Part shown: positions 16,295 to 24,703 of the stretch, piece after piece | Numbering within the stretch: the first letter of the stretch is position 1 | How the letters are laid out: every line of letters starts with the position of its first letter | Source of the DNA: REEB76 sp049698775 | GTDB lineage: Bacteria > Pseudomonadota > Gammaproteobacteria > Natronospirales > REEB76 | Assembly (NCBI GenBank): GCA_049698775.1 | Contig: JBAVYM010000054.1 | Span: 1-42,742, forward strand | Direction: 5' to 3' | Length of the DNA stretch: 42,742 bases | The notes under the pieces: generated by a model | What the model was told of the DNA's origin: nothing | The model's database searches: none | Seen by the model: only the letters and a program-made list of their open reading frames with translations | Position numbers and translations under genes: made by a program

Positions 16295-17571
16295 GCTTCC
16301 GTCCCGACGCCGATTTCGCCGTTCAACTGGACCACAGCGATCCTCTGGCCGGCTATCGGGAGCGATTCCACATCCCGCAGCACAACGGCCAGGATGAAAT
16401 CTATCTCTGCGGCAACTCCCTCGGCCTGCAACCAAAAATAGCCGCACGCTACCTGCAAGAGGAGCTGGAGGACTGGCGGAAACTTGCGGTCAAAGCGCAT
16501 TTCTCAGGCCGCCGGCCCTGGATGCCCTATCACGAACTTCTGACCGACAAGACCGCGCACGTGGTGGGAGCTGAGTCGCAGGAAGTGGTGAACATGAACT
16601 CACTCACCGTTAATCTGCATCTCATGCTGGTGAGCTTCTTCCGTCCCGAAGGCGAACGTAACCGCATCCTCATCGAACGCGGCGCTTTCCCCTCCGACCG
16701 CTATGCTGTGGAATCCCAACTGCGTTTTCATGGACTCGATCCGGCCGAAACACTTGTCGAAATCGGGCCACGACGCCACGAAGAAATCCTGCGCACGGAA
16801 GATATTGAAACCGTGCTGGCGGAGGAAGGTCACAAGATAGCGCTGGTGCTGCTGCCGGGCGCGCAATACCGCACCGGTCAGGTATTTGATATGGCGCGCC
16901 TCACCCGCACCACGCATAAAGCAGGCGCCGTGGCCGGTTTCGATCTTGCCCACGCCACCGGCAACATCCCCCTGCAACTGCACGACTGGGGTGTGGATTT
17001 CGCCGTGTGGTGCAACTACAAATACATGAACGGCGGTCCTGGCGCGGTGGCCGGCTGCTTCGTGCATCAACGTCATCTCGGTCAACGGGATTTACCGCGT
17101 TTCACCGGCTGGTGGGGTCACGACAAAGTCACACGCTTCAAAATGGGTTTGGAATTCGTACCCTCGCCCAGCGTCGAAGCCTGGCAGTTGAGCAATCCGC
17201 CGATTTTCGCCATGGCGCCGGTACTTGCCTCATTGCAAATCTTTGATGCCGCCGGCATGCCTGCATTGCGGGAAAAATCCCTGCAACTGACCGGTTATAT
17301 GGCCTACCTGCTGCAGGACAAGCTGCGCGATGCCGTTGAGATCATCACGCCGCTGGAGCCGGATGCGCGCGGTTGCCAGCTCTCATTGCGCCTGCACGCT
17401 GGCCCCGAGCAGGCACGCAAAGTGTTCGCGCAGCTCGAACAGACCGGCGTCACCGCCGACTGGCGCGAACCGGACGTGATTCGTGTAGCACCGGTACCGC
17501 TCTACAACACCTTCGCCGAGGTGTACCGCTTTGTGGAAATACTTGAAGAAGTGCTGCGTGCTGGGTCCTGA
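16291..17571 (+). CDS. kynU: Kynureninase
   Basis: A 426-residue fold-type I PLP enzyme that cleaves 3-hydroxykynurenine (or kynurenine) to 3-hydroxyanthranilate (or anthranilate) and alanine. Family marks are YLCGNSLGLQPK near the N-terminus, MNSLTVNLHLM, FDLAHATGNIPLQLHDWGVDFAVWCNYKYMNGGPG with the Schiff-base Lys244, and FTGWWGHD. Full-length. The ATG overlaps the formamidase stop by four bases. Its 3' end takes part in a long-range inverted repeat with the downstream spacer (17551-17610). With the monooxygenase and dioxygenase in the same cluster, the 3-hydroxy substrate is the likely one. Confidence 0.96.
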   Translation: MSFRPDADFAVQLDHSDPLAGYRERFHIPQHNGQDEIYLCGNSLGLQPKIAARYLQEELEDWRKLAVKAHFSGRRPWMPYHELLTDKTAHVVGAESQEVVNMNSLTVNLHLMLVSFFRPEGERNRILIERGAFPSDRYAVESQLRFHGLDPAETLVEIGPRRHEEILRTEDIETVLAEEGHKIALVLLPGAQYRTGQVFDMARLTRTTHKAGAVAGFDLAHATGNIPLQLHDWGVDFAVWCNYKYMNGGPGAVAGCFVHQRHLGQRDLPRFTGWWGHDKVTRFKMGLEFVPSPSVEAWQLSNPPIFAMAPVLASLQIFDAAGMPALREKSLQLTGYMAYLLQDKLRDAVEIITPLEPDARGCQLSLRLHAGPEQARKVFAQLEQTGVTADWREPDVIRVAPVPLYNTFAEVYRFVEILEEVLRAGS

Positions 17572-17630
17572 GTGCCGCGTAAAGATAAAGATATTTCAGC
17601 ACGCAGCATGCAGCATGCAGCATGCAGCAC
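17551..17630. repeat. GCAGCAT tandem repeat and long inverted repeat after kynU
   Basis: Three perfect 7-nt units (GCAGCAT, 17603-17623) plus a fourth with one change (17624-17630) lie between kynU and kmo. The segment 17598-17610 is complementary to the last codons of kynU (17551-17563) over 12 of 13 positions, the last pair being G-T. The two arms are 34 nt apart and can fold into a hairpin that includes the kynU stop. No T-run follows. Confidence 0.75.
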
Positions 17631-17664
17631 AATGACAAAATAATGCTATCCAGTTCAATATCCG

Positions 17665-19029
17665 ATGCACACTGAAAAAACGATCACAATCATTGGCGCC
17701 GGCCTAGCCGGCAGCCTGCTGGCGATATATCTCGCACGCCGTGGTTACGGGGTGACGGTGTATGAGCGCCAAGCTGACATGCGTCACCACGATGCTCTCG
17801 CAGGGCGCTCTATCAATCTGGCATTGGCTCACCGCGGCATCCGCGCCTTGCGCACGGTCGGGTTGGATGAGCAGGTGAGCAAGCTGCTGATCCCCATGCG
17901 CGGCCGCATGCTGCATGACCCCAATGGCAAGCTCACCCTCACGCCTTACGGCCGCACTCCCAGCGAGGTGATCCACTCGGTCTCACGACCGGGGCTCAAC
18001 AAACTATTGATGGATGCAGCAGAAGCGGCCGGTGCGAGGATTCTTTTCGGACAGCATTGCAACGATGTGGATTTCCGCACCGCCACGCTGCATTTCACCG
18101 ACGAAACAACCACTCGTCAGTACGCCGTCCAGGCACAACCGGCAATCGCTACTGATGGCGGCGGTTCGGCCGTGCGTCAAGCACTCGTCAAACGGCTTGG
18201 CGTGCAGGTGGCTGAAGACCTGCTGCCGCACGGCTACAAGGAACTGACCATCCCCGCCGGCCGAGGTGGCCGGCATCAAATGGAACACGAAGCGCTGCAC
18301 ATCTGGCCGCGAGGCGGTTATATGCTGATCGCACTGCCCAACCTTGACGGTAGTTTCACCGCCACCCTGTTTCTGGCCAACGAGGGTGCACCGAGTTTCG
18401 CCGCGCTCAAGGAGCCTGCAGCACTCCAGACATTCTTCCGGCAGAATTCCCCCGACGCACTGGAGCTACTACCCGAGCTGGAAAGTGAGTTCTATCGTCA
18501 TCCCACCGGCCTCATGGGCACAGTGCACTGTCCGCGCTGGCACGTGCAAGATAAGGTGCTGCTGCTCGGCGACGCCGCCCATGCCATCGTGCCATTCCAC
18601 GGCCAGGGCATGAACTGCGCCTTCGAGGATTGCCTGATCCTCGACCAGTGCATCGAGCAATACGGCGACGACTGGGCCAGAGTGTTCGCGGAGTTCGAAC
18701 AGCAACGCCGGCCGGACACGGAAGCCATCGCTACCATGGCGCTGGAAAATTATGTGGAGATGCGCGACGCGGTGCGCGACCCAAAATTTCACCTGCAAAA
18801 GCAGCTCGGTTTCCTGCTGGAAGAACGTCACCCCGGCGTGTTCGTGCCGCGCTATTCCATGGTCATGTTCCATCACCTGCCCTACTCGGAAGCGCGGTGC
18901 CGCGGCGCCATACAGCAGGCCATCCTCGACGAGCTTATCCGTAACGCGGGTGGCATCGAACACGTAGATCTCGAGCGGGCTGATACACTCATCGCACAAA
19001 AACTCGGAAACGATCCCATACCAGCATGA
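17665..19029 (+). CDS. kmo: Kynurenine 3-monooxygenase
   Basis: A 454-residue FAD-dependent aromatic hydroxylase that converts kynurenine to 3-hydroxykynurenine with NADPH and O2. The FAD-binding GxGxxG is IIGAGLAGSLLAIYLARRG (residues about 9-27). The second FAD motif LLGDAAHAIVPFHGQGMN is characteristic of KMO, as is LAGRSINLALAHRGIRAL. The C-terminal part (FVPRYSMVMFHHLPYSEA) matches the membrane-proximal region of the family. It sits 93 bp after kynU, across the GCAGCAT repeat. Its stop overlaps the ATG of the sulfotransferase-like gene (ATGA), so the two should be co-translated. Confidence 0.95.
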   Translation: MHTEKTITIIGAGLAGSLLAIYLARRGYGVTVYERQADMRHHDALAGRSINLALAHRGIRALRTVGLDEQVSKLLIPMRGRMLHDPNGKLTLTPYGRTPSEVIHSVSRPGLNKLLMDAAEAAGARILFGQHCNDVDFRTATLHFTDETTTRQYAVQAQPAIATDGGGSAVRQALVKRLGVQVAEDLLPHGYKELTIPAGRGGRHQMEHEALHIWPRGGYMLIALPNLDGSFTATLFLANEGAPSFAALKEPAALQTFFRQNSPDALELLPELESEFYRHPTGLMGTVHCPRWHVQDKVLLLGDAAHAIVPFHGQGMNCAFEDCLILDQCIEQYGDDWARVFAEFEQQRRPDTEAIATMALENYVEMRDAVRDPKFHLQKQLGFLLEERHPGVFVPRYSMVMFHHLPYSEARCRGAIQQAILDELIRNAGGIEHVDLERADTLIAQKLGNDPIPA

Positions 19030-20096
19030 ACACCCATCCGTTATTGGCCGGCCTGCGCCAAAGTCCCGATTGCCTGCTCCAGAATCTGGATCTGGTGAAC
19101 AAGCGCGGTCTGGTGCTGCGCGTCAACGAGGCTCTGTACCGCGAAGCCTCGTTCCTCGATGACCGCATGTTCAAGCCGAACATGGAAGGTTACTGGTTTC
19201 CGCTGGATGCAATACTTGAAACCCTCGACGGCCTCGCCGTCACGACGCCGTATTATATTTTCCAGGTAGGCCACTGCGGTTCCACGCTGATCTCGCGCCT
19301 GCTCGCGGAACTGCCCGGCGGCCTGCCGCTGCGTGAGCCGATGTCGTTGCTCACGCTCGCCATGACGCGGCGCGATCTCGGCCGGCCTTTATCGTGGGTG
19401 AGCGAAGCACAGTGGCAACGCTATTTTGGGCTTGCCAGCCGCACGCTTGCCCGAACCTACCGCCCCGGCGACCGTGCCATCATCAAGGTCACCAGCGCCG
19501 CCGGCAACCTGCTGGAATCCCTGCTTGCGGAACCGGCAAACATCCCGCAAATGCTATTCATGTATATCAGCCTCGAATCCATGCTGGCAGTGATGCTGCG
19601 CACGCCGAGCCTGCGCGACAGCATCCACGCTTATTCCCCCGCCTGGATCACAGATTTCTGCCGTCTCACCGGCCGTAACGACGTACGTCTGGCCGATCTC
19701 GACGACGCCCGGCAAATCGCGGTGAAGTGGTTGACACTCATACTGCTTTTCCATAAAACAAAATCAACTGTCCCGGGACAATGCAGGTTGCTGAACTTCG
19801 ATACATTCCTAGACAGTCCTGCCGGACAATTCGCCAGTTTGGCAACACTGTTTGGCCTGGAGTGTACACCGGATAAAGCTCAATCCATTTTGAGCGGTCC
19901 GCTGATGAGGGCTTATTCAAAAATTCCCACGCAGACCTTCGACCTGGAACAGCGCAACCTGGAATTACAGACAGCACGGCAGCAGTTCCGGGACGAAATC
20001 CGTTCCGGCCTGCAATGGGCGGAAACGCTATGCCGGGAAACCCCTGAATTGGAACCAACAGGACTATATCTGCATAATAGCATCCAGACCGCATAG
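19026..20096 (+). CDS. Sulfotransferase-like P-loop protein coupled to kmo
   Basis: A 356-residue protein whose residues about 77-105 (YIFQVGHCGSTLISRLLAELPGG, then LPLREP) match the 5'-phosphosulfate-binding loop of PAPS-dependent sulfotransferases, in the GxxxGST form. A later YISLESMLAVMLRTPSLRD segment around residue 180 could correspond to the 3'-phosphate-binding region. No signal peptide or membrane helix is seen, so it is probably cytoplasmic. It overlaps kmo by ATGA and is the last gene of the kynurenine block. The acceptor is unknown. A phenolic pathway intermediate such as 3-hydroxykynurenine or xanthurenate is an attractive but untested guess. Other P-loop roles remain possible. 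Confidence 0.7.
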   Translation: MNTHPLLAGLRQSPDCLLQNLDLVNKRGLVLRVNEALYREASFLDDRMFKPNMEGYWFPLDAILETLDGLAVTTPYYIFQVGHCGSTLISRLLAELPGGLPLREPMSLLTLAMTRRDLGRPLSWVSEAQWQRYFGLASRTLARTYRPGDRAIIKVTSAAGNLLESLLAEPANIPQMLFMYISLESMLAVMLRTPSLRDSIHAYSPAWITDFCRLTGRNDVRLADLDDARQIAVKWLTLILLFHKTKSTVPGQCRLLNFDTFLDSPAGQFASLATLFGLECTPDKAQSILSGPLMRAYSKIPTQTFDLEQRNLELQTARQQFRDEIRSGLQWAETLCRETPELEPTGLYLHNSIQTA

Positions 20097-20145
20097 CGGG
20101 CATTGCAGTATTTTGTGGTTTGAGAATGAAAAGAGAGCAACCATA

Positions 20146-20778
20146 GTGGAAGAAACGACACTTGGCGCGACACCGGATAAAAACGAAGTCAAATCCGAGA
20201 ACGTGCTGCCCAGTAGCTATGCTTGGCGTAGGTACTTCGCCCGAGCCGTGGATATGTCTGTGATCATAACCGTTATTATATTTATCTTGATTTTTTTCAG
20301 TACTATCGCGGTAATTCTTGTATATCGGGCAGGCGCGCACACATACCTCGGGTGGATACAGAGCCTTCTCAGTATCAATCACTTCCTAGACGTGTTCATC
20401 ACCGTCACGCTCTGGTTGCCGATTGAGGCGCTTTTCCTGTCGAGCCTCGGCACGACACCAGGGAAGTGGGTATTTGGTATAAATGTGCGCACGCAAGCTG
20501 GAAAGAATCTCAGTTACTGGACCGCACTTTCACGAGCTGCCATCGTCTTCATTAAAGGGCAGGGTCTGACGATCCCCCTGCTTTCCCTGATTACGCTCAT
20601 CGTTTCATACGATCGGTTAGTTAAGACGGGTTCGACGTCCTGGGACAAGGATTTGGGCACGACTGTCGGTTACGCAAAAATGACAGATGCGCGACTTGTA
20701 TGTTGCATATTCGCTGTCATTCTATGGGCTCTCTACACGGGCGCAGGTCTTATCAGCTTTGTCGCCAAGTTGCGATGA
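20146..20778 (+). CDS. RDD-family membrane protein
   Basis: About 210 residues from GTG 20146; a TTG at 20113 would add eleven. After a charged N-terminus comes the RDD signature YAWRRYFARAVDMSVIITVII. Further hydrophobic segments lie at about 35-60, 80-105, 137-155 and 186-205 of the longer form. The TTPGKWVFGINV motif, the second hallmark of the family, is present. RDD proteins are poorly understood; some are implicated in ion exchange. Base composition is lower in G+C than the kynurenine genes upstream, and it is not overlapped with them. It converges with folA across 157 bp in which I see no clear terminator. Confidence 0.8.
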   Translation: MEETTLGATPDKNEVKSENVLPSSYAWRRYFARAVDMSVIITVIIFILIFFSTIAVILVYRAGAHTYLGWIQSLLSINHFLDVFITVTLWLPIEALFLSSLGTTPGKWVFGINVRTQAGKNLSYWTALSRAAIVFIKGQGLTIPLLSLITLIVSYDRLVKTGSTSWDKDLGTTVGYAKMTDARLVCCIFAVILWALYTGAGLISFVAKLR

Positions 20779-20935
20779 CGGATACCATGGCCGAAAACAG
20801 GAGTTCCTTGGGCATCGGACCGGCCTCAGGGAGGCTCGCCACAGCCAAAGCAAGTAATTTATTCCAAGCGGTAGTTCTTGCAGGATTGCGTGACAGAGTT
20901 GACTGCGATCTACAAGCTACAACCCGCAAGGACAA

Positions 20936-21436
20936 TCACGCGATATTGGTAGGGAGACGCCTTTCCAGCATAAGAAAGGAATAGTTGAACGGATTGCGCT
21001 CATCGGAGCCGTGATCCTCGCGTGTCGCCTCGCGCCAATCTGCGGGATCGAGCGTCGGAAAAAAAGTGTCGGCATCAAATGCCGCATGCACACGCGTCAG
21101 ATAAATGCGCTGCGCCCGTGGCAGCGCCTCGCGGTAAATCTCTCCGCCACCAATCACCATGATTTCCGGCACGCCGGCTGCGAGTACCAACGCAGCCGGC
21201 AGTGAGTGTGCCACTTCACAGCCGTCAGCACGATAAGCTTTCTCACGCGTAATAACGATATTTCGCCGTTCCGGCAAGGGCTTGCCGATAGCCTCGAAGG
21301 TCTTGCGACCCATGATGATCGGCTTGCCGAGCGTGATGGTCTTGAAATGTTTGAGATCCGCCGGCAGGTGCCAGGGCATCTTACCGGCCTTGCCAATTTC
21401 GTTGTGCTCGCCGATGGCGACGATGAGAGACAGCAT
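20936..21436 (-). CDS. folA: Dihydrofolate reductase
   Basis: A 166-residue DHFR that reduces dihydrofolate to tetrahydrofolate with NADPH, regenerating the cofactor consumed by thymidylate synthase encoded upstream in the same block. Conserved elements are the N-terminal LIVAIGEHNEIGKAGKMPWHLPADLKHFK, the PIIMGRKTFEAIGKPLP nucleotide-binding stretch, and MVIGGGEIYREALP. The start is the ATG at 21434-21436 (MLSLIVAIG). The upstream extension in frame lies inside csaA and is not DHFR-like. The csaA TGA and folA ATG share one base (TGATG). Confidence 0.95.
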   Translation of the reverse strand: MLSLIVAIGEHNEIGKAGKMPWHLPADLKHFKTITLGKPIIMGRKTFEAIGKPLPERRNIVITREKAYRADGCEVAHSLPAALVLAAGVPEIMVIGGGEIYREALPRAQRIYLTRVHAAFDADTFFPTLDPADWREATREDHGSDERNPFNYSFLMLERRLPTNIA

Positions 21437-21774
21437 CAGCCGAGCTTCGTGCCGTTCGGCACCGGCTTGTCCGGCACGGCCAGGACCACGCTGCCGTCTT
21501 CGCGGTAGAACCCGCAGATCAGGCATTCCGACACGAAAGGCCCGATGCGTTTGGGCGGGAAGTTCACCACGCCCAGCACTTGCCGACCGATCAATTCTTC
21601 CGGCCGATAATGCACGGTAATCTGGACTGAAGATTGCTTCACGCCGATGTGGGGTCCGAAATCCACTTTAAGCTTGTAAGCAGGTTTACGCGCTTCCGGA
21701 AACAGCTCAGCCGCTACCACCGTGCCGGCGCGTAACTCGACTTTCTCAAAATCCCGCCAATCAATACCGTTCAT
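21436..21774 (-). CDS. csaA: tRNA-binding-domain protein, CsaA type
   Basis: A 112-residue OB-fold protein with a tRNA-binding (EMAP-II-like) domain. CsaA binds tRNA and has been described as a chaperone-like factor linked to protein export in Bacillus. Family marks are VELRAGTVVAAELFPEARKPAYKLKVDFG and LIGRQVLGVVNFPPKRIGPFVSECLICGF. I start it at the ATG at 21772-21774 (MNGIDWRDF). It lies between thyA and folA, which are often direct neighbours, and is coupled to folA by a one-base stop/start overlap. Confidence 0.9.
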   Translation of the reverse strand: MNGIDWRDFEKVELRAGTVVAAELFPEARKPAYKLKVDFGPHIGVKQSSVQITVHYRPEELIGRQVLGVVNFPPKRIGPFVSECLICGFYREDGSVVLAVPDKPVPNGTKLG

Positions 21775-21789
21775 GCTGGATGCCTCGCC

Positions 21790-21817
21790 CCTCACGCCTC
21801 ATGCCTCACGCCTCACT
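21790..21817. repeat. Short tandem repeat, four 7-nt units
   Basis: Four consecutive units of CCTCACG type (CCTCACG, CCTCATG, CCTCACG, CCTCACT) fill most of the 47-bp gap between thyA and csaA. They resemble in size and placement the repeats at 14454-14477 and 17603-17630. Confidence 0.85.
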
Positions 21818-21821
21818 TCTT

Positions 21822-22616
21822 CTAGACCGCCACTGGCGCCTTGATGGCCGGATGGCTTTGATAGTTGACGATCTCGAAATCCTCGTAAACATAATCGAAC
21901 AGGCTCGGCGGTTTGCGTTTGATAACCAGAGTCGGAAGTGGATAGGGCTTGTGCGACAACTGCTCCTCGACCTGTTCCAGGTGATTGAGATAGAGGTGGC
22001 AGTCACCGCCGGTCCAGATGAATTCGCCGGGTTGCAGGCCGGTCTGCTGTGCAATCATGTGCGTCAGCAGTGCGTAGGAGCAGATATTGAACGGCACACC
22101 CAAAAAAATGTCAGCGCTGCGCTGGTAAAGCTGGCAAGAGAGCTTTCCGTCCGCCACGTTGAACTGGAAGAACGCATGGCAGGGTTGCAAAGCCATCCGG
22201 TCCAGATCAGCCACGTTCCAGGCGCTCACGATCAGCCGGCGCGAATCAGGGTTTTTCCTGAGTTGTTCCAGAACCTTGCCGATCTGATCCATGTGCCGGC
22301 CGTCCGGTGCCGGCCAGGAGCGCCATTGATAACCGTACACGGGCCCGAGATCGCCGTTGGCATCGGCCCACTCATCCCAGATGCTGACCTTGTTGTCGTG
22401 CAGGTATTTGATATTGGTATCGCCGCGCAGGAACCACAACAATTCAAAAATGATAGAGCGGAAATGCAGTTTCTTGGTGGTGACCGCGGGGAAACCCTCA
22501 GCCAAATTGAACCGCATCTGGTGACCGAACACCGAGAGCGTACCGGTGCCGGTGCGGTCATTCTTGCGCGTGCCGTGGTCGCGGACGTGGCGCATGAGTT
22601 CCAGATATTGACGCAT
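21822..22616 (-). CDS. thyA: Thymidylate synthase
   Basis: A 264-residue ThyA, the same length as the E. coli enzyme, converting dUMP to dTMP with methylene-tetrahydrofolate. The catalytic Cys146 is in ALQPCHAFFQF. The RTGTGTLSVFG phosphate-binding start, WDEWADANGDLGPVYGYQWR and the QRSADIFLGVPFNI dUMP-binding segment are intact. The frame continues upstream to 22943, but that part overlaps lgt and has no family sequence, so the start is the ATG at 22614-22616. This ATG shares a base with the lgt stop (TGATG), the same lgt-thyA coupling seen in many gammaproteobacteria. Confidence 0.97.
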   Translation of the reverse strand: MRQYLELMRHVRDHGTRKNDRTGTGTLSVFGHQMRFNLAEGFPAVTTKKLHFRSIIFELLWFLRGDTNIKYLHDNKVSIWDEWADANGDLGPVYGYQWRSWPAPDGRHMDQIGKVLEQLRKNPDSRRLIVSAWNVADLDRMALQPCHAFFQFNVADGKLSCQLYQRSADIFLGVPFNICSYALLTHMIAQQTGLQPGEFIWTGGDCHLYLNHLEQVEEQLSHKPYPLPTLVIKRKPPSLFDYVYEDFEIVNYQSHPAIKAPVAV

Positions 22617-23479
22617 CAGGCTATCCCTGTGCTGCCTGTACGCCGATAGGCCCACACCAGTGCCCCCACTCCAATGATGATCAGCGGCAGCGACAGGATT
22701 TGCCCCATGGTCAGCCAGCCGAACGCCAGATAACCAAACTGCGGGTCCGGCAAGCGCACGAATTCCACTAGAAAGCGGAAACAGCCGTACAGCAGCGCGA
22801 ACAGACCGGCAGCGGCCATGCGCGGCCGCGGCTTCATGCTGAACAGGAACAGCACCACGAACATCACAACGCCTTCCAGCAGAAACTCGTAAAGCTGCGT
22901 GGGCTGGCGCGGCAGGCTGTAGCCGTTGACTGCGTTCCGGCAATACTCACCACCCGAGAAGTGTGTATTGATGCAGGGAATCCGCATGGCCCAGGGCAGC
23001 GTGGAAATCTTGCCCCACAGTTCCCCGTTGATGAAATTGCCGATGCGCCCGGCGGCAAGGCCGATGGGCACTACCACTGCGGCAAAATCCGCTACGTCGA
23101 AATAGTGCTTCTTGTATTTGCGCGCGAACAGCCAGAGAGCAACAAGCACGCCAAGCAGGCCGCCGTGAAACGACATGCCGCCGTCCCACACCTGGAAGAT
23201 ATACAGCGGGTTCTGCCATTCCAGCCACTGGCCTTCGGGCGTGTAAGCGTAAAACAGCGTGTAGCCGATACGCCCGCCAATGACTACGCCGAGCGCCACG
23301 TAAAACAGAAGATCGCCGATCTGCTCTGCCGTCCAGCAGACTGCATAGCTTTTCTTTACCCGCACCAGCGCGGCCAGATAACAGCCGAGGAAACCTATCA
23401 GATAGGTGATGCCGTACCAGTGGACTTTGAGCGGGCCGAGGCTGAGAGCAACGGGATTGAAATCGGGATAGGTAAGCAT
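22616..23479 (-). CDS. lgt: Phosphatidylglycerol-prolipoprotein diacylglyceryl transferase
   Basis: A 287-residue inner-membrane enzyme that attaches diacylglycerol to the lipobox cysteine of prolipoproteins, the first step of lipoprotein maturation. The Lgt signature GLAAGRIGNFINGELWG contains Arg145. MSFHGGLLG contains the conserved His105, and GGRIGYTLFY precedes it. Seven or so hydrophobic segments span the protein, as expected. It overlaps thyA by one base. rlmI lies 26 bp upstream on the same strand. Confidence 0.96.
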   Translation of the reverse strand: MLTYPDFNPVALSLGPLKVHWYGITYLIGFLGCYLAALVRVKKSYAVCWTAEQIGDLLFYVALGVVIGGRIGYTLFYAYTPEGQWLEWQNPLYIFQVWDGGMSFHGGLLGVLVALWLFARKYKKHYFDVADFAAVVVPIGLAAGRIGNFINGELWGKISTLPWAMRIPCINTHFSGGEYCRNAVNGYSLPRQPTQLYEFLLEGVVMFVVLFLFSMKPRPRMAAAGLFALLYGCFRFLVEFVRLPDPQFGYLAFGWLTMGQILSLPLIIIGVGALVWAYRRTGSTGIA

Positions 23480-23505
23480 GGGCGCGCAGTGTATCGGCTG
23501 TGCAC

Positions 23506-24693
23506 TCAGGCGTCTAGCACGCGCACGAAAAATGCCTTCAGATAGGCAGTCTCGGGAATGGCGGGATGTATCGGGTGGTCCGCCGACTGTCCGCCCTGCT
23601 CCAGCAATTGCGCTTCACGGTTGAGATGACGCGCGCCTGTCTGGATCGCTGCCAGCAATTCCCCCGCCGGCAGGTGATGGGAACATGAGCAGGAAACCAG
23701 CAGTCCGTCGCGCTCCAACAATTGCATGCTCAGTTGATTCAGCCGGCGGTACGCCTCTCGACCGGCAGCCAGATCCTTCTTGCGCTTCACGAACGCCGGC
23801 GGATCGAGAATCACTACATCAAATTTCTCACTGACGGCGTGCAGGTCGCGCAGTGCAGCGAAGGCGTCTGTTTCACGCGTGGCAATGTTGACATTATTGA
23901 GGCTGGCATTGCGCGCGACCTGCTGCAAAGCGGACGCTGAACTATCCACGCACAATACCTCGCGTGCGCCGTGACTGGCCGCCTGGATGCCCCAAGCACC
24001 GACATAGCTAAAGACATCCAGCACGCGCTTGCCGCCGACATAACGCAAAAGCCTGCCGCGGTTATCGTACTGATCGAAGAACCAGCCGGTCTTCTGGCCG
24101 CCCGCCAATGCCACTTCGAATTTTTGTCCATGCTCTTCGACAGCCACAAGCTCGGGCACGGTTCCCTGTACCGTTTCCGTATAGAGCGGCAAACCCTCCA
24201 GCTCGCGGATGCCCACATCGTTGCGCAACAAAATGCCGGCCGGTTTCAGCACTTTTATCAGCGCCGCGACGATATCGGCTTTCATGTTCTCCATGCCGGC
24301 GGTGGTGATCTGCGCCACCAGAACCACGCCGTAGCGGTCCACCACCAGCCCCGGCAGGCCATCGGATTCGCCGAACACCAGCCGATAGAACGGTTTGGCG
24401 TACAACCGTTCGCGCAGGGACAGCGCGATGTTCAGCCGATGCACCAGCAGCGAACCATCGGGTGTATGGCGCTCATCCCGCGACAGGATGCGCGCCGCAA
24501 TGAGTGAATTGGGATTGACGTAGCCGCTGCCGATGAAACGGCCATTGTGAGCCTGGATTTCCACCGGAGCGCCAGGTGTGAAATCTTTCAGCGGCGTGCG
24601 TGCGATGTCCACTTCATTGCTGAACACCCACAGATGACCCGCCCGCAGGCGGCGGTCTTCATTTTTCTTCAGTATCAGCGGCGGCAAAGACAT
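23506..24693 (-). CDS. rlmI: 23S rRNA (cytosine-5-)-methyltransferase RlmI-like
   Basis: A 395-residue class I SAM methyltransferase with an N-terminal PUA domain (residues about 3-75, LRAGHLWVFSNEVDI). It matches RlmI, which makes m5C1962 in 23S rRNA. The central GESDGLPGLVVDRYG is typical of the RlmI/RlmK group, SAM motif I is VLDVFSYVGAWGIQAASHG, and DPPAFVKRKKDL is the family's catalytic-site DPPxF motif. A cysteine-rich SCSCSHHL stretch lies near residue 335. It is full-length, and a CCCTCTCCC-type repeat lies just upstream of its start. Confidence 0.9.
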   Translation of the reverse strand: MSLPPLILKKNEDRRLRAGHLWVFSNEVDIARTPLKDFTPGAPVEIQAHNGRFIGSGYVNPNSLIAARILSRDERHTPDGSLLVHRLNIALSLRERLYAKPFYRLVFGESDGLPGLVVDRYGVVLVAQITTAGMENMKADIVAALIKVLKPAGILLRNDVGIRELEGLPLYTETVQGTVPELVAVEEHGQKFEVALAGGQKTGWFFDQYDNRGRLLRYVGGKRVLDVFSYVGAWGIQAASHGAREVLCVDSSASALQQVARNASLNNVNIATRETDAFAALRDLHAVSEKFDVVILDPPAFVKRKKDLAAGREAYRRLNQLSMQLLERDGLLVSCSCSHHLPAGELLAAIQTGARHLNREAQLLEQGGQSADHPIHPAIPETAYLKAFFVRVLDA

Positions 24694-24703
24694 GCTTTTA
24701 TTC

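Noticed and set aside
15386..16447. Long minus-strand open frame opposite the formamidase gene
   Set aside because: GC-rich antisense shadow; the plus strand has overlapping, family-matching genes throughout.
20775..20984. Small open frame overlapping the RDD stop (ATGA)
   Set aside because: The overlap is suggestive, but the roughly 70-residue product has no recognisable features and its end is antisense to the folA 3' end.
21780..22649. Long plus-strand open frame opposite thyA
   Set aside because: It is an antisense shadow of thyA and lgt; its sequence has no independent domain and the minus-strand genes are certain.
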